A stretch of DNA of 64,000 bases from Antilocapra americana. Lineage: Eukaryota > Chordata > Mammalia > Artiodactyla > Antilocapridae. This document shows positions 36,621 through 49,806 of this stretch, in pieces (the first letter of the stretch is position 1; each line of letters opens with the position of its first letter). Where the stretch lies: contig ML660777.1 in the NCBI GenBank assembly GCA_007570785.1, positions 6,965,820 through 7,029,819 of the forward strand, given 5' to 3'. The notes below the pieces were generated by a model that was not told the DNA's origin, searched no databases, and saw only the letters and a program-made list of their open reading frames with translations. The position numbers and the translations under genes are program-made.

Positions 36621-36876
36621 ATTCACTTAGATATAGTATCAACAGTAGATATCTTTTGATTATAGCTCTAAATTGTGTATAAATGTTTTGTCTCATTTCC
36701 CACCCCTCAGGAAAGATATAAAACTGAAAAACAAACCAACAGTTTTTCAATTAGAATAACCTTTGCAATGGTTTCATGTGTTCCTTAAAAACTCCAGATG
36801 TATAAAAACACTGTTATAGGTGTTTTTTTTTTTCAAATTATAAGTCAAAAACCCATCTGGATATTGACTAGATAGT

Positions 36877-36957
36877 ACATATTTTCCAAATGCTTGAACT
36901 GAGCACATATTTTCCAAATGCTTGAACTGAGCACATATTTTCCAAATGCTCGAAGTG
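36877..36957 (+). repeat. 28-bp minisatellite, about 2.9 copies
   Basis: Units acatattttccaaatgcttg plus aactgagc at 36877-36904 and 36905-36932 are identical; a third, 36933-36957, is partial and slightly changed. It is unrelated in sequence to the 27-bp array 0.9 kb upstream. Confidence 0.92.
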
Positions 36958-39900
36958 ATACTGATGAAGTAAAACAAACCTCGGTTAAAAAGACCAAGGC
37001 TTCCCCAAGAGCCATAAGCCTGGAGAACCAAAGGTACATCCAAGAACTGACTGCATGTGGTTCCAATACGCCAACCAAGTGACAAGTTAGGCCTGCAGGC
37101 AGAAACTGTTCTTCACACATTCCTGAGATTTGTAGGAACACTTCTGCTTTTTTGAGCAGTTTGCCAAATTTCAGCGTTGCCATGACAACCTCTGTATTCA
37201 TCCTCAGGTGCTCACTGGCATCACATCTTGCCAGTTGATAGGAGGGACCACATGATCCTTCTGGGTAACTACTTAAATTATCACCTTTTAAAATAGTGAC
37301 AATTACAAAATTTTCACTTCACTGTGTATTAAGGTATCAGGCAGCTCTGGGCAGAAGCAAAGTGATAATTTTTGTAATTATCCATCTAAAAAGTAACCTG
37401 TGATGCCTCCCAAGTAGAAAGCTATTAAATTCTTAGTGGTAGGTAATAAAAAATAAAAACTGTTCTCCTTTAATTTCCAGAATTTTACTTTAAATTAGAT
37501 GTGGCTCACAATTCAAGTGAATACAGAGGGAGGGGAGGTGTGGGATGCCTTCTGTGACTGGCCATTAAGAAAGAAGAATAGAAAGCTTCCCCAAACTAGA
37601 GCCAAGGTATTCTGGTTAAGAGACCTGGAAAGGATGGGAAAACAGTACAGGACATTTTCTTTTCCACTTTTAAATGGTAATCACTCTCATGCTTTAATTA
37701 TCTTCCCCTCACTTCTGCATAGAAAAATTAAGGAATACTTAATTTTTATTACGATACCAAAAATCCCAAAGACTAGAGGGAAAATATCTAATGTGTTATT
37801 TTAAAGGAAAAAACCTAGATATTGAAGATTATCAAATTATATTAAAGTAATCCTTGGGAGTATATTTTAAATTATAGATTAGGTTATCCTAAAATTTGTA
37901 TTTACTTCTTTTCACAATATAGATATTTCATTAAACTAACTGTTCAAGTCTTCTATTTTCCCAGAAAAATGTTAGCTTTAAATTATATATGAATATGCAC
38001 AATATAATACATTAATTATTGACTAAATTATCTCAAACTAGAGACAATAATGTATGACTTTCACAAGCAACTGATATGCTTGCGCGTTTTTAACCTATTT
38101 TAACAATCCTTATGTTAAACATATGTAACAACACAAGCAAAGTGGGTAATTTTTGCATAATTAAAGACAGTGGTATTTTTAACATCTAGCAGCAGAATGA
38201 GAAAAAAAAAAATATCCAGAAGCAGAAGGCCCCTATAATCTGCTGATGTTCCAGGAACTTAGAATATCACCACTTCTGGGTAGAAATGGGTGCTGCAGAC
38301 AGCAGTGAAATCAGGGTAGTTCTCCAGTAAAACATGCCAGAGTGGGCTATCTCTACATGTGTGTCAATCCCTGCTGTAGCTTTAGGAAATTTTCTTTGGC
38401 TCACAGATTTACTGTCCTTCTTACCTGAGGTTATTAAAATACTTAGCCATTTCACGCACAGCCTTGTTTCTAGTGCAGATGCTCAATAGGAATCTAACCT
38501 TCTGCCCACCCCCTCACCTCCCACGGTGGTGCTGCGAGAGACCTTGGTTCACCTCTTTCTCTTCACCCTGTCTCAATGTTTGCTCCAAGATATGTTTCTC
38601 TCACTTTAACAGGGAAACAACAGCACTGTGCTCAAACCCACTGGGAGTCCAACCACTGGACAAATACATTTCCTCTCAGAAATAAGTAAAGACTCTAGCG
38701 CTGCAGTTCTGTCAGTTAGAAGTTTGACCTCAAGGCAAAAGGTGTCTTGAATTCCAATTTTTTATTTTGCAGATCAACAGTTAGAACATGAATCTCGTTG
38801 AAGTAGAGGTTTTTGTATGAGAGAGACAATTCTATTCCAAAGGTATCAAAAGAAAGTATAAAGTCTTAGTATCAAGGAACCAGGGGTTTCAGAGCAGGAG
38901 GAGTGGCCCAATGCAGTGGTAATTTTAAGGAATGTTGGTGTGGCAACAGTAAACAGATCCAAAGGGAGAGGCCCCGAGACAATTCCATCAGGGAATCCAG
39001 TTAGGGATTTCTTTTGTATTGAGAAGTGAATCGATTAGGTACTAAAATATGGTGACATCAATGAGCATAAAGGCTGAGCTGCCAACAGTAAAGTGTGAAA
39101 AAGTTAAGTTGAAGAACTGGCTATAAGGCGTGCCTGGCTAATGAGTTTTTTTGTTCTAACTTTTTCTTCCTCTTCATCTGTCTCTTCTTCCTTCCAGGCT
39201 GCAAACATGTCTGAGCCAAAACATACAGTTGTGTTTACAATGAAAGATACATTTGAAATGCATATACAGTTACATGTATGGGTCAAAGATATAATCACTT
39301 TTATTAATGAAAAAAGTAAAAATAAAGAAGATACAATGTCATGAAAGCTAAACTGGAAATAATTTCAAATTTCATGGAGTGTTTGGGTAGGATCTAAACT
39401 GGAAAAGAATCAATGAATAGCCATTTGCTATTCATGTTTTAGCATGGAGACCTAATTTACTTGAATGATTCACATTCACTTAATGAGTTTGTCCAACCCA
39501 AGGAAAAGTGGTTAATTCTGTATGACAATCATTTTCTAAATTACAAGAGAATAAAAAGTATGGGCCATACTGTAAAACTGTACTAATTGCTTTCTCTTCC
39601 AATATCATTTCCATTGGTAATAAAAGAAAATAATATTTTTAACAGTAAGTTTTTGTTTTATTAAAAATAAGTCAGAATATTTTTTTAAAAGTACATACAC
39701 CTCAGGTGAGAAATGAAAATTTATTGATTGATAATACAAACTAATCTCGGGTTTTGAATGCATAAAGGAAATAGAGCAACAGCAACAACAACCAAAAATC
39801 CAGAAAAAAAGTACTTTCATCTTACCTTTGAAGAATGGCTCTGCCCTTCCCTGAGAGTTAATCACTTTTCCTGATGAAAAATATGGTAAAAGAGAAAAAA

Positions 39901-40604
39901 AAGTATGATACTGTTTGTGCAGTCAAACAAGTGGTCAGAAATCAGCACAGTGAAATGGAGTGGGTGCAGTTCAGGACAGGATAGTTAGGGAGTGAGGGGA
40001 AAGGAAAGAAGATAACAATTTGCTTGGCCAAGTGATAGGAAAACATCAGCTTACCAATTTACCACTGTACCACAATTTAAGCGTATTTATAATAGAGCTA
40101 TTTATTTTCCTAAGTTTCTTTTTCAATGATGCATTGCTTCATTTCTTTTAAACTGATTTTTAGAATTTCTCCAAGCTCTGTCTTTGAATTTTGAAGCTCC
40201 CTGAAGTTTGCACTTCTAGTAGTGATTCACTTTTTTGGATTTTCTTCATTTTCTATCTCTGTCAAAATCTACCCATTAAACATTTCTCTCTATCTCCTAA
40301 ACATTCCCTGTGTCCCATGGTGCCAATAATCTTTGTGTCTACCTGAAATCATCCCTTAGGATAAGTCTCTAAGACTATATATAAGGAAGACACACATTTA
40401 GCACCTTGCTAAGGAGTCATTTCAGTCTTGACAATTGACTCTTCTCTAACCCTGGACATTTAGGATGTCCTGAACAATAAATTACAGTGGGATTAGAAAA
40501 GTGTTGAAACTTGACTAGGAAATTTTATGGCAGTTGTGTAAAATGAAGGAATTTGGTAACATAAAACAAACTTCACAAATGTATTTAAAGTTAACCTTCC
40601 ATAT
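36958..40604. other. Long repeat-poor stretch with no recognised gene
   Basis: About 3.6 kb in which I recognise no interspersed repeat. Short frames (for example 37499-37804 plus, 101 codons; 39141-39344 plus, 67 codons, preceded by a pyrimidine tract and cag at 39165-39198) have no recognisable product. No CpG island or RNA gene is seen. Confidence 0.4.
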
Positions 40605-40695
40605 GGGGCTTCTGTGGTGGCTCAGTGGTGAAGAATCTGCCTGCAATGCTGGAGACATGGGTTTGATCCCTGGGGTGGGAAGATCCCGTGGAGAA
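40605..40695 (+). repeat. Bov-tA SINE, tRNA-like head only
   Basis: ggggcttctgtggtggctca to gggaagatcccgtggaga, ending in an A/T-rich tail (aaattataataaaattataa). The BovB-derived part is missing. Confidence 0.82.
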
Positions 40696-40784
40696 AATTA
40701 TAATAAAATTATAATACCTTTAGAAATGCTTAAAATAAACAAATATATTAAAATTATTTCTAATTCCAAGTCCTATAGTAGGGA

Positions 40785-40885
40785 AGATATGAGTTGTAGT
40801 CAAAGATTTGGGCTTTTGAGTCAGAGTTGGTATATCAGTTCTGCCACTTACAAACTTTGTGAACTTGAACAATTTATCCAATTCT
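40785..40885 (+). repeat. MIR SINE fragment
   Basis: gggcttttgagtcagagttg, gttctgccacttacaaactt and tgtgaacttgaacaatttat follow the MIR 5' part in sense order. Confidence 0.65.
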
Positions 40886-41210
40886 GGTATACAGCAATGC
40901 TGATTAAGAAAGGCGGTTGTATTCAGAGACCCAGAAGTCATCTTTCACTGAGTATGCATTTATTTGTAATATACTTTAAACAGCTATATTCCTTCCACCA
41001 ACCAGTCAGAAAATAATAATGAAACAAAGCAGGACAATTGGAGAGTGAACTGCCTGAATCAGACTTTTTAAACATCCTTCTTTTGTTTAGAGAGAAAATG
41101 AGAGTCTCCCAAATTTGAGGACTGAAGAAGACTAAAATTGCCATCAGGAATTTTTATGCCCTGCTTTCAACTTCCACATTTAAGCAGCCATACTTTTAGG
41201 AAGGCATAGA
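40886..41210. other. Unrecognised sequence upstream of BovB
   Basis: Nothing recognised up to the probable BovB target gtagtaag at 41211-41218. Confidence 0.45.
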
Positions 41211-41528
41211 GTAGTAAGGTGAAAGATGAACTCCCCGGGTTGGTACATGCCCAACATGCCACTGGAGAAGAGTGGAGAAATGATTCCAGAAAGAATGAAG
41301 AGACAGAGCCAAAGCAAAAGCAACACCAAGCTGTGGATGCGACTGGCAATGGAAGTAAAGTCTGATGCTGTAAGGAACAATATTGCATAGGAACCTGGAA
41401 TGTTAGGTCCATGAATCAAGGTAAATTGGAAGTGGTCAAACAGGAGATGGCAAGAGGGGACATCTATATTTTAGGAATCAGTGAACTAAAATGGATTGGA
41501 ATGCGTGAATTTAACTCAGATGACTATC

Positions 41529-41540
41529 ATATATACTACT
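41529..41540. repeat. Target-site duplication of AK2 retrocopy (3' side)
   Basis: atatatactact, identical to 42458-42469. The last t may belong to the adjacent T-run. Confidence 0.8.
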
Positions 41541-42457
<917 letters not shown>

Positions 42458-42469
42458 ATATATACTACT
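42458..42469. repeat. Target-site duplication of AK2 retrocopy (5' side)
   Basis: atatatactact, partner of 41529-41540; it continues into BovB sequence gtgggcaagaatcccttaga. Confidence 0.8.
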
Positions 42470-45123
42470 GTGGGCAAGAATCCCTTAGAAGAAGTGGAGC
42501 AGCCCTCATAATCAACAAAAATGACCAAAATGCAGTACTTGGGTGCAATCTCAAAAACAACAGAATGATTTCTGTTTGTTTCCAAGCCAAACCATTCAAT
42601 ATCACAGTAATCCATGTCTATGTCCCAACCAGTAATGTCGAAGAAGCTGAAGTTGAACAGTTCTATGAAGACCTACAAGAACTTCTAGAATGAACACCCA
42701 AAAAAGATGTCCTTTTTATTATAGGGGACTTGAATGCTAAAGTAGGAAGTCAAGAAACATCTGAAGCAACAGGCAAATTTGGTCTTGGAGTACAGAATGA
42801 AGCATGGCAAAGATAACAGAGTTGTGCCAAAAGAATGCATTGGTCATAGCAAACACCCTCTTCCAACAACACAGGGGAAGACTCTACACATGGACATCAC
42901 CAGATGGTCAATAGCGAAATTGGATTGATTATATTCTTTGCAGCCAAAGATGGAGGAGCTCTATACAGCCAGCAAAAACAAGACCAGAAGCTGACTGTGG
43001 CTCAGATCATGAACTCCTTATTGCCAAATTCAGACTTAAATTGAAGAAAGTAGGGAAAACCACTAGACCATTCAGGGATGACCTAAATCAAATCCCTTTA
43101 AATTATACAGTAGAAGTGAGAAATAAATTCAGGGGATTAGATCTGATAGACAGAGTGCCTGAAGAACTATAGATGTAGGTTTGTGACGTTGTACAGGAGG
43201 CAGTGATCAAGACCATCCCCAAGAAAAAGATATGCAAAAAGGTAAAATGATTGTCTCAGGAGGTCTTACAAATAGTTGAGGAAAAAAGGAGCAAAGGAAA
43301 GATATACCCATTTTTATGCAGTTTCAAGAAGAGGAAAGATAAGAAAGGCTTCCTCAGTGATCAATGCAAAGAAATAGAGGAAAGCAATAGAATGGGAAAG
43401 ACTAGAGATTTTTTTTTTTAATTAAAGATACCAAGAAAACATTTTATGCAAAGATGGGCACAATCAAGGAAAGAAATTGTATGGACCAAACAGAAGCAGA
43501 AGATTTTAAGAAGAGGTGGCAAAAATACACAGAAGAACTGTACAAAATAGATCTTCATGTCCCAGAAAATTACGATGGTGTGATCATCCACCTAAAGCCA
43601 GACATCCTGGAATGCAATGTCAAGTGGGCCTTATGAAGAATCACTATGAAGGAACCGAGTGAAGGTGATGGAATTCCAGTTGAGCTATTTGAAATCCTGA
43701 AAGATGATGCTGTGGAAGTGTTGAACTCAATATGCCGGCAAATATGGAAGTCTCAGCAGTGGCCACAGGACTGGAAAGGTCAGTTTTCATTCCAATCCCA
43801 AAGAAAGGCAATGCCAATGAATGTTCAAACTACCACACTATTGCATTCATCTCACACGCTAGCAAGGTAATACTCAGTATTCTTCAATCCAAGCTTCAAC
43901 AATATGTGTACTGTTAGCTTCCAGATGTTCAAGCTGGAATTAGAAAAGACAGAGGAACTAGAGATCAAATTGCCAACATCCGCTAGATCATCAAAAAAAC
44001 AAGAGAGTTCCAGAAAATGTCTACTTCTGCTTTATTGACTGTGCCAAAGCCATTGACTGTGTGGATCACAACAAACTGTGCAAAATTCTTCAAGAGATGG
44101 GAATACCAGACCACCTGACCTGCCTCCTGAGAGATCTGTATGCAGGTCAAGAAGCAACAGTTAGAATTGGACATGGAACAACAGAGTGGTTTCTAATTGG
44201 AAAAGGAGTATGTCAAGGCTGTATATTGTCACCCTGCTTATTTAACTTGTATGCAGAATACATCATGTGAAATGCCAGGCTGGAGGAAGCACAAGCTGGA
44301 ATCAAGATTGCCAGGAGAAATATTAATAACCTAAGACATGCAGATGACACCATCCTTATGGCAGAAAGTGAAGAAGAACTAAAGAGCCTCTTGATGAAAG
44401 TGAAAGAAGAGACTGAAAAAGTTGGCTTAAAGCTCAACATTAAGAAAACTAAGATCATGGCTTCCAGTCCCATCACTTCATGGCAAATAGATGGGGAAAC
44501 AATGGAAACAGTGAGAGACTTAATTTTTTTGGGCTCCAAAATCACTACAGATGGTGACTTCAGCCATGAAATTAAAAGATGTTTGCTCCTTGGAAGAAAA
44601 GTTATGACCAACCTAGACAGCATATTAAAAAGCAGAGACATTACTTTGCCAACAAAGGTCCATCTAGTCAAGGCTATGGTTTTTCCAGTAGTCATGTATG
44701 GATGTGAGAGTTGGACCTTAAAGAAAGCTGAGTGCTGAAGAATTGATGCTTTTGAACTGTGGTGTTGGAGAAGACTCTTGAGAGTCCCTTGAACTGCAAG
44801 GAGATCCATCCAGTCTATCCTAAAGGAAATCTGTCCTGAATATTCATTGCAAGGACTGATCCTGAAGCTGAAACTCCAAAACTTTGGCCACCTGATGCAA
44901 AGCACCGACTTATTTGAAAAGACCCTGATGCTGGGAAAGACAGAAGGCAGGAGGAGAAGGGGATGACAGAAGATGAGATGGTTGGATGGCATCACCGACT
45001 CAATGAACATGGGTTTGAACAAGGTCTGGGAGTTGGTGATAGAAGGGAAGCCTGGAGTCCTACAGTCCCTGGGGTTGCAAAGAATTAAACATGACTGAAA
45101 GCCTGAACTGAGAGTGTAGTAAG

Positions 45124-45437
45124 ATCAAACCAGTCAATCCTAAAGGATATCAACTCTGAATTTTAATTGGAAGGACTGATGCTAAAGCTGAAGCTTCAAT
45201 ACTTTGGTCATCTGATGTGAAGAGCTGACTCATTGGAAAAGACCCTGATGCTTAGTCATATTGCAGGCAAGAAGAGAAGGGGACAAGCAAGGATGAGATG
45301 GTTGGATGGCATCACCAACTCAATGGACATGAGTTTGAGCAAACTCCAGGAGATGGTGAAGGACAGGGAAGCCTGGCATGCTGCAGTCCATGAGGTCACT
45401 AAGAGTTGGACATGAATGAGTAACTGAACAACAAAGC
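45124..45437 (+). repeat. Second BovB 3' end, in tandem
   Basis: A separate, 5'-truncated BovB tail (atcaaaccagtcaatcctaa to gtaactgaacaacaaa) sits directly after the first BovB in the same orientation. The word agtaag occurs at its left (45118-45123) and right (45440-45445) edges, so it probably landed in the target duplication of the first copy. Confidence 0.85.
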
Positions 45438-45447
45438 ACAGTAAGAT

Positions 45448-46261
45448 GCATAGTGTTAGCAGGCCCCCTGGGTTAGTGGTTTCATAGAAATTAGGACTTT
45501 AGAGCAAAGAATAGAGAAATATTGGTAACTGTACAGCTTTGAAAGTTTGTCTGCCAATTATTGCAGGCAATGTGCTACATGCTGTGTGTCTCTTTTCTAT
45601 TAGTTGTGTTAGAAACTTAGCACATCTCAAATAAAGCTCTTAATAGAACTGATTTTGTTACTTTTCTAGGGTTCTCTGACTTCCTTTCATGATCAGTAGT
45701 ACCATTTGCCGGGACTGGTGGAACTGGTTGTGAAGACTTTGGCATAATGCCTTTCCCTGGGTTTAGTTGTTTCTATGTTGGAGGATTTTGTACATTGACT
45801 TTGCTGACTTCTCTTTACATAATATGTTAATGTCAAAGCTTATTTCATATTCCTACTAAATCACTTAAACTCCACTTTAATATCTACTGAATTTTGTTTT
45901 GTATATAATTTCTTCTTTGTTTGATTCACACTTGGGTGATTTTCTTTATAAAAGATCAAGGTGAGCCTTGATTCATTTTCCATAAAAGCACAAAGTAGCT
46001 CCTAATTAATACATTCAAGTGGTGCATGCATAGATCTCTCACTGTAAACATGAAAAGCAAAGAAAACCTTTGGAAAAGTATGTGAAGTGGACGAAGGTTT
46101 CCTATGGGGACTTACTGACCTGTGAATGTTCTCTATTGCTGTGGTAGGAATATGTGTGGGACTTTGTTAACTTATTTTCAAGAACTAAATTATTTGATTA
46201 GTGGAAATTATTTGAGATCTGACAAACATTGATTTATATTGCTGGTTTCTAAGGAAGTCAG
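45448..46261. other. Unrecognised sequence
   Basis: Nothing recognised. Confidence 0.45.
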
Positions 46262-46282
46262 GACTCTGAAGCTCCTGGAATA

Positions 46283-46414
46283 TTTTTCACCTCCTCCTCC
46301 ATCTTCCTTTTTTCTGTTGCTCTCTCTCATCTTCCATTTTCTCTTTTCCTTCCTCTACTCCTCTTTCTTCCTCTTCTTTTATCCTTCTGTTCCTCCTCTT
46401 CCTTCTTCTCAGTG
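46283..46414 (+). repeat. Polypyrimidine tract, about 130 bp
   Basis: Almost pure C/T on the plus strand (cacctcctcctccatcttcc to ttcctccttcttctcag-like text) with few purines. Not a simple microsatellite; an L1 or SINE origin is not visible. Confidence 0.85.
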
Positions 46415-46952
46415 ACTCCTTCAAAGGGAAGTTGGATGAGAAAGCTAGTCATCATCTAACCTCTAAATCTTCTTCATATTATAGTTTTATTATAATGGGT
46501 AGTGCCAAAGTAATCCCTGTTGGCTAAATTGACTTTACTGAAATTAGTTTGAATGTATAAATAAGTACAATATCACCACTGAACTTAATTTAACATTCTA
46601 ATTAGATGTCACTACTTCCAAACCTAGAATAATCACCTTGTGATTTCAAGGACTTTAAGCATGTTTGCCTAAGGAGACTATGACTAATGCTTCTTATTTT
46701 CCTGGAAAAAATTATTCATAGCTGTGATTCAGTAAAGAGATAAAGCTTCTGTAACCTATGTGTAAAAGACTCGAAGAGATGTGTCTGTGGCTTCTTTGCT
46801 CCACTGATCACCATGTTGATTGACAGATCTGAGTGACTAACTGACATTGTCTTTCGTCGCTGAGAACCATACTCCTTTCTTCAGAAAAGAAACATCTTCC
46901 CCAGTAGAGGAGTCCAGGGTTTTGGTACCTCTAGAAAGGAAAGTCTCTGCAA

Positions 46953-46955
<3 letters not shown>
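46415..46955. other. Unrecognised sequence
   Basis: Nothing recognised. Confidence 0.45.

Positions 46956-46997
<42 letters not shown>
46956..46997 (+). repeat. (TG)21 microsatellite
   Basis: Uninterrupted TG run of 42 bp abutting the 3' side of the reverse-strand Bov-tA SINE. Probably polymorphic in length. Confidence 0.97.
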
Positions 46998-46999
<2 letters not shown>

Positions 47000-47202
47000 C
47001 AGTAGCATCTGACTCTTTGCAACCCCATGGACTGAAGCCCACCAGGCTCCTCTGTCCATGGAATTTTCCAGGCAAGAATACTGGAGTGAGTTGCCATTTC
47101 TTACTTCATGGGATCTTCCCGACTCAGGGATCAAACCCATGTCTCTTGTGTCTCCTGCATTGGCAGGTGGATTCTTTATCACTGCACCACCTGGGAAGCC
47201 CT
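46998..47202 (-). repeat. Bov-tA SINE beside the (TG)21 run
   Basis: cagtagcatctgactctttg, ggcaagaatactggagtgag, cgactcagggatcaaaccc and gcaccacctgggaagccc, in reverse orientation. Confidence 0.92.
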
Positions 47203-47984
47203 TTGGAATTGTAGTGCTCTGGCAAAACATAGTTTGCAATCTTTTACTTTTTTACATTTTTGCTATGAAAATGTTAGTACATTTTCTTCCATGAGATCAT
47301 TTTAAAGTAATGTGTGTCAGAAAAATCTAGTGATTTTCTCATCAGTAGATAAGAAGTTAAGAATTCTAATTGAAATCATGTCAGAATTCTATCAGAGATA
47401 TTTAATTATATGTATATATATTTGAAAAATAAGATATTGTCCCAATAGTGAATCATGAGCCTATTAATTATTTTCCCTAAGTTGTTTAGTACTAAACAGC
47501 AATACTGACAAAGGTCAGAAAGATGGACAGAATGGTTCAGTATTATACATGTATAAATTATTAAATAACAATTTATTAAAGAAATTCAAAATTTGAGTCA
47601 GCAAATATAACTTTGTCCTTTTTTCTGGCATCATTTGGATTTGCTTTGTTTTTCATAATATTTCTGTCCTAAGCTTCTCACCTAAGTAACATATCTGCAC
47701 AGCAAACTGTCACTAGATATCTCACTGGTTAAGTTTTAGCATGTCCAAGACATGTATGATCTCTGCCCACCACCTTCTTCTGCAGAATACATCATGCTCC
47801 ACATTTCATTAACACTCACATCCCATACCCCTTGGCTAACTTCCATTTCTCCTTTCAGTGAGAGGCAATACCACCCAGAGAAAGAAGTGAGATAAATCAT
47901 TTTTTCATTATACTTCATCCTCATTACTCCTCAACCAATTGACCATAAAGTCCTGTCACTCAACAACTGCAGTTCAAAAGCACA
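47203..47984. other. Unrecognised AT-rich sequence
   Basis: Nothing recognised. Confidence 0.45.
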
Positions 47985-48270
47985 GGTAAATTAATAATAA
48001 AAATACATAGACCCAGTGATGGGCCATAAAACAAATCTCAGTACATTTAAGAGGATTGAAATCATATAGAGTATCTTTTCTGACCACTATGAAATTAAAT
48101 TAGAAATCAATTACATTTGATTGATGTTCAATGAATCAAATTACAGTAAGATATTTGGAGAAATTCCAACTATTCAGAAATTTAACAGCAAACTTCTGAA
48201 TAACACATATATAAAAGAGTAAATTACACAGGAAGTTATAAAGTATTTGACCTGGACAGAGGAACACTTG
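47985..48270 (+). repeat. Old L1 fragment
   Basis: ccataaaacaaatctcagta, aagaggattgaaatcatata, tgaccactatgaaattaaat and acacaggaagttataaagta follow the order of an old L1 internal region. A weak L2-like end may follow at 48275-48390. Confidence 0.55.
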
Positions 48271-49101
48271 TAATTTTGAATGCTTATGGTACTAAACTCC
48301 ATGAAAGTGGATATTGTTTATTGGACATCCATGGGTTTAGAACATAATAATATAGCAAGAACTAAATAAGTATTTACCCATGAAATCAATATCTTATGTG
48401 TCACTTCTTTCTAACATTTTTTAAACTTTCTATATTCTCTCGTACTCAACTCTTCTTGTTTACCTCATTATAAAATGTGTGAAAGTTAGAGACTACGACA
48501 CAACTATCTCTCAAATCTGGGATTGATCTTATATTTCCTAATCCAGAGAGTAGTGATTTCTTTTCAACTGAATTTAATTTTCTTTCATCTGTTGAAGTAT
48601 ATTAACCTACTTTCAAATAATTATTAACAAAAGTTTCGCTTTAGCTTCATTTTCATCTGATCTACAAACATTGTGTGAAAAAGATATTTAATACAGTTTA
48701 TGGAAGGGTAAAATGTTTACTAGTTTACCAAAGATAAAGGTGTAAGTTTTAATGCTAGAATTATTCTTGATGAGTGCATTGCATCAGCATAGTCCATCTA
48801 CACATCTACATACTTTTTCCTACTATTGGAAAAGTATTTGAAGTCCTCATCCTACTGTCTCTAGGTTAGTGACAGCACTCTCTTCCCAAGTCATGATATA
48901 CTGATATTTGACTTTGATTGATTATAATTGTGCTTGCCAATTCTAAATACCTTTGTCATCAGCTTTATTTTAATTTCAGAGATAAAGTTATATGCATACA
49001 TTTATTTTGATCAATATTGACACATATTTACTGATTTTGTTTGATTTCAAAGTGCTTATTCTATGCTTAGCACTCCTTACTCCCTACCCACAGTGAGGTG
49101 A
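48271..49101. other. Unrecognised sequence, possible L2 end at its start
   Basis: ggtactaaactccatgaaag and agaactaaataagtatttac (48288-48375) are L2-like. The rest is not recognised. Confidence 0.4.
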
Positions 49102-49390
49102 TTGTTGTTGTTGTTCAGTTGCTCAGTTGTTTCTGACTCCTTGTGACCCCATGGACTGCAGCATGCCAGGCTTCCCTGTCCATCACAAACTCCCGGAGCT
49201 TGCTTAAACTCATGTCCATCAAGTCCGTGATGCCATCCAACCATCCCCTCCTCTGTCATCCCCTTCTCCTGCCTTCCATCTTTCCAAGCATCAGGGTCTT
49301 TTCTAAGTCAGTTATTCCCATCAGGTGGCCAAGTAATGGAGCTTCAGCTTCAGCATCAGTCCTTCCAATGAATATTCAGGATTGATTTCA
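49102..49390 (-). repeat. BovB 3' end
   Basis: ttgttgttgttcagttgctc tail, gtgatgccatccaaccatcc, gccttccatctttccaagc and cagtccttccaatgaatatt, in reverse orientation. Confidence 0.92.
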
Positions 49391-49585
49391 TGTAGGAAAC
49401 CACCTAGAGTATCAATTTGTCTTATATTTAAAAAGTCTGTTAAATAAAAGAATACCAATAGCTTAAAAAACACCTATTTAGCTTTAGTATGGTTTCTGAT
49501 GAAAAGTTTGAGGAGCTCATCACTCTAACTCTACTTAATTTCTGACGAAAAATATATAGAGATGGTTTACAAAAGTGGTCTTACT

Positions 49586-49806
49586 ATGTGCTTGCTCAGT
49601 CGCTTCAGTTGTGCTCAACTCTTTAGGACTCCGTTGACTGCAGCCTCAACGGGACAGGCTTCTCTGTCCATGGGATTCTCCAACCAAGAATGCTAAACTG
49701 GGTTGCCATGCCCTCCTCCAGGGGATCTTCCCCACCCACAGATCGAACCCACATCTCCTGCATTGCAGACAGTTTCTTTACCCATTGAGCCACCTGGGAA
49801 GCCCAG
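49586..49806 (-). repeat. Bov-tA SINE
   Basis: tgcttgctcagtcgcttcag, ccatgggattctccaaccaa, gatcttccccacccacagat and gagccacctgggaagccc. Imperfect flanking repeats ggtcttact (49577-49585) and agtcttgct (49806-49814) may be its target duplication. Confidence 0.92.

Noticed and set aside
35943..36957. CRISPR-like array
   Set aside because: The repeats are adjacent with no spacers, and this is a mammalian genome.
39134..39344. Possible exon with pyrimidine tract and cag acceptor
   Set aside because: Acceptor-like text is common by chance, the donor side is weak and the 45-codon product is not recognisable.
40534..41016. 160-codon plus-strand frame
   Set aside because: A chance fusion of unrelated sequence, a SINE head and a MIR.
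44213..45022. 269-codon open frame on the minus strand
   Set aside because: It is the antisense of the BovB reverse transcriptase and tail.
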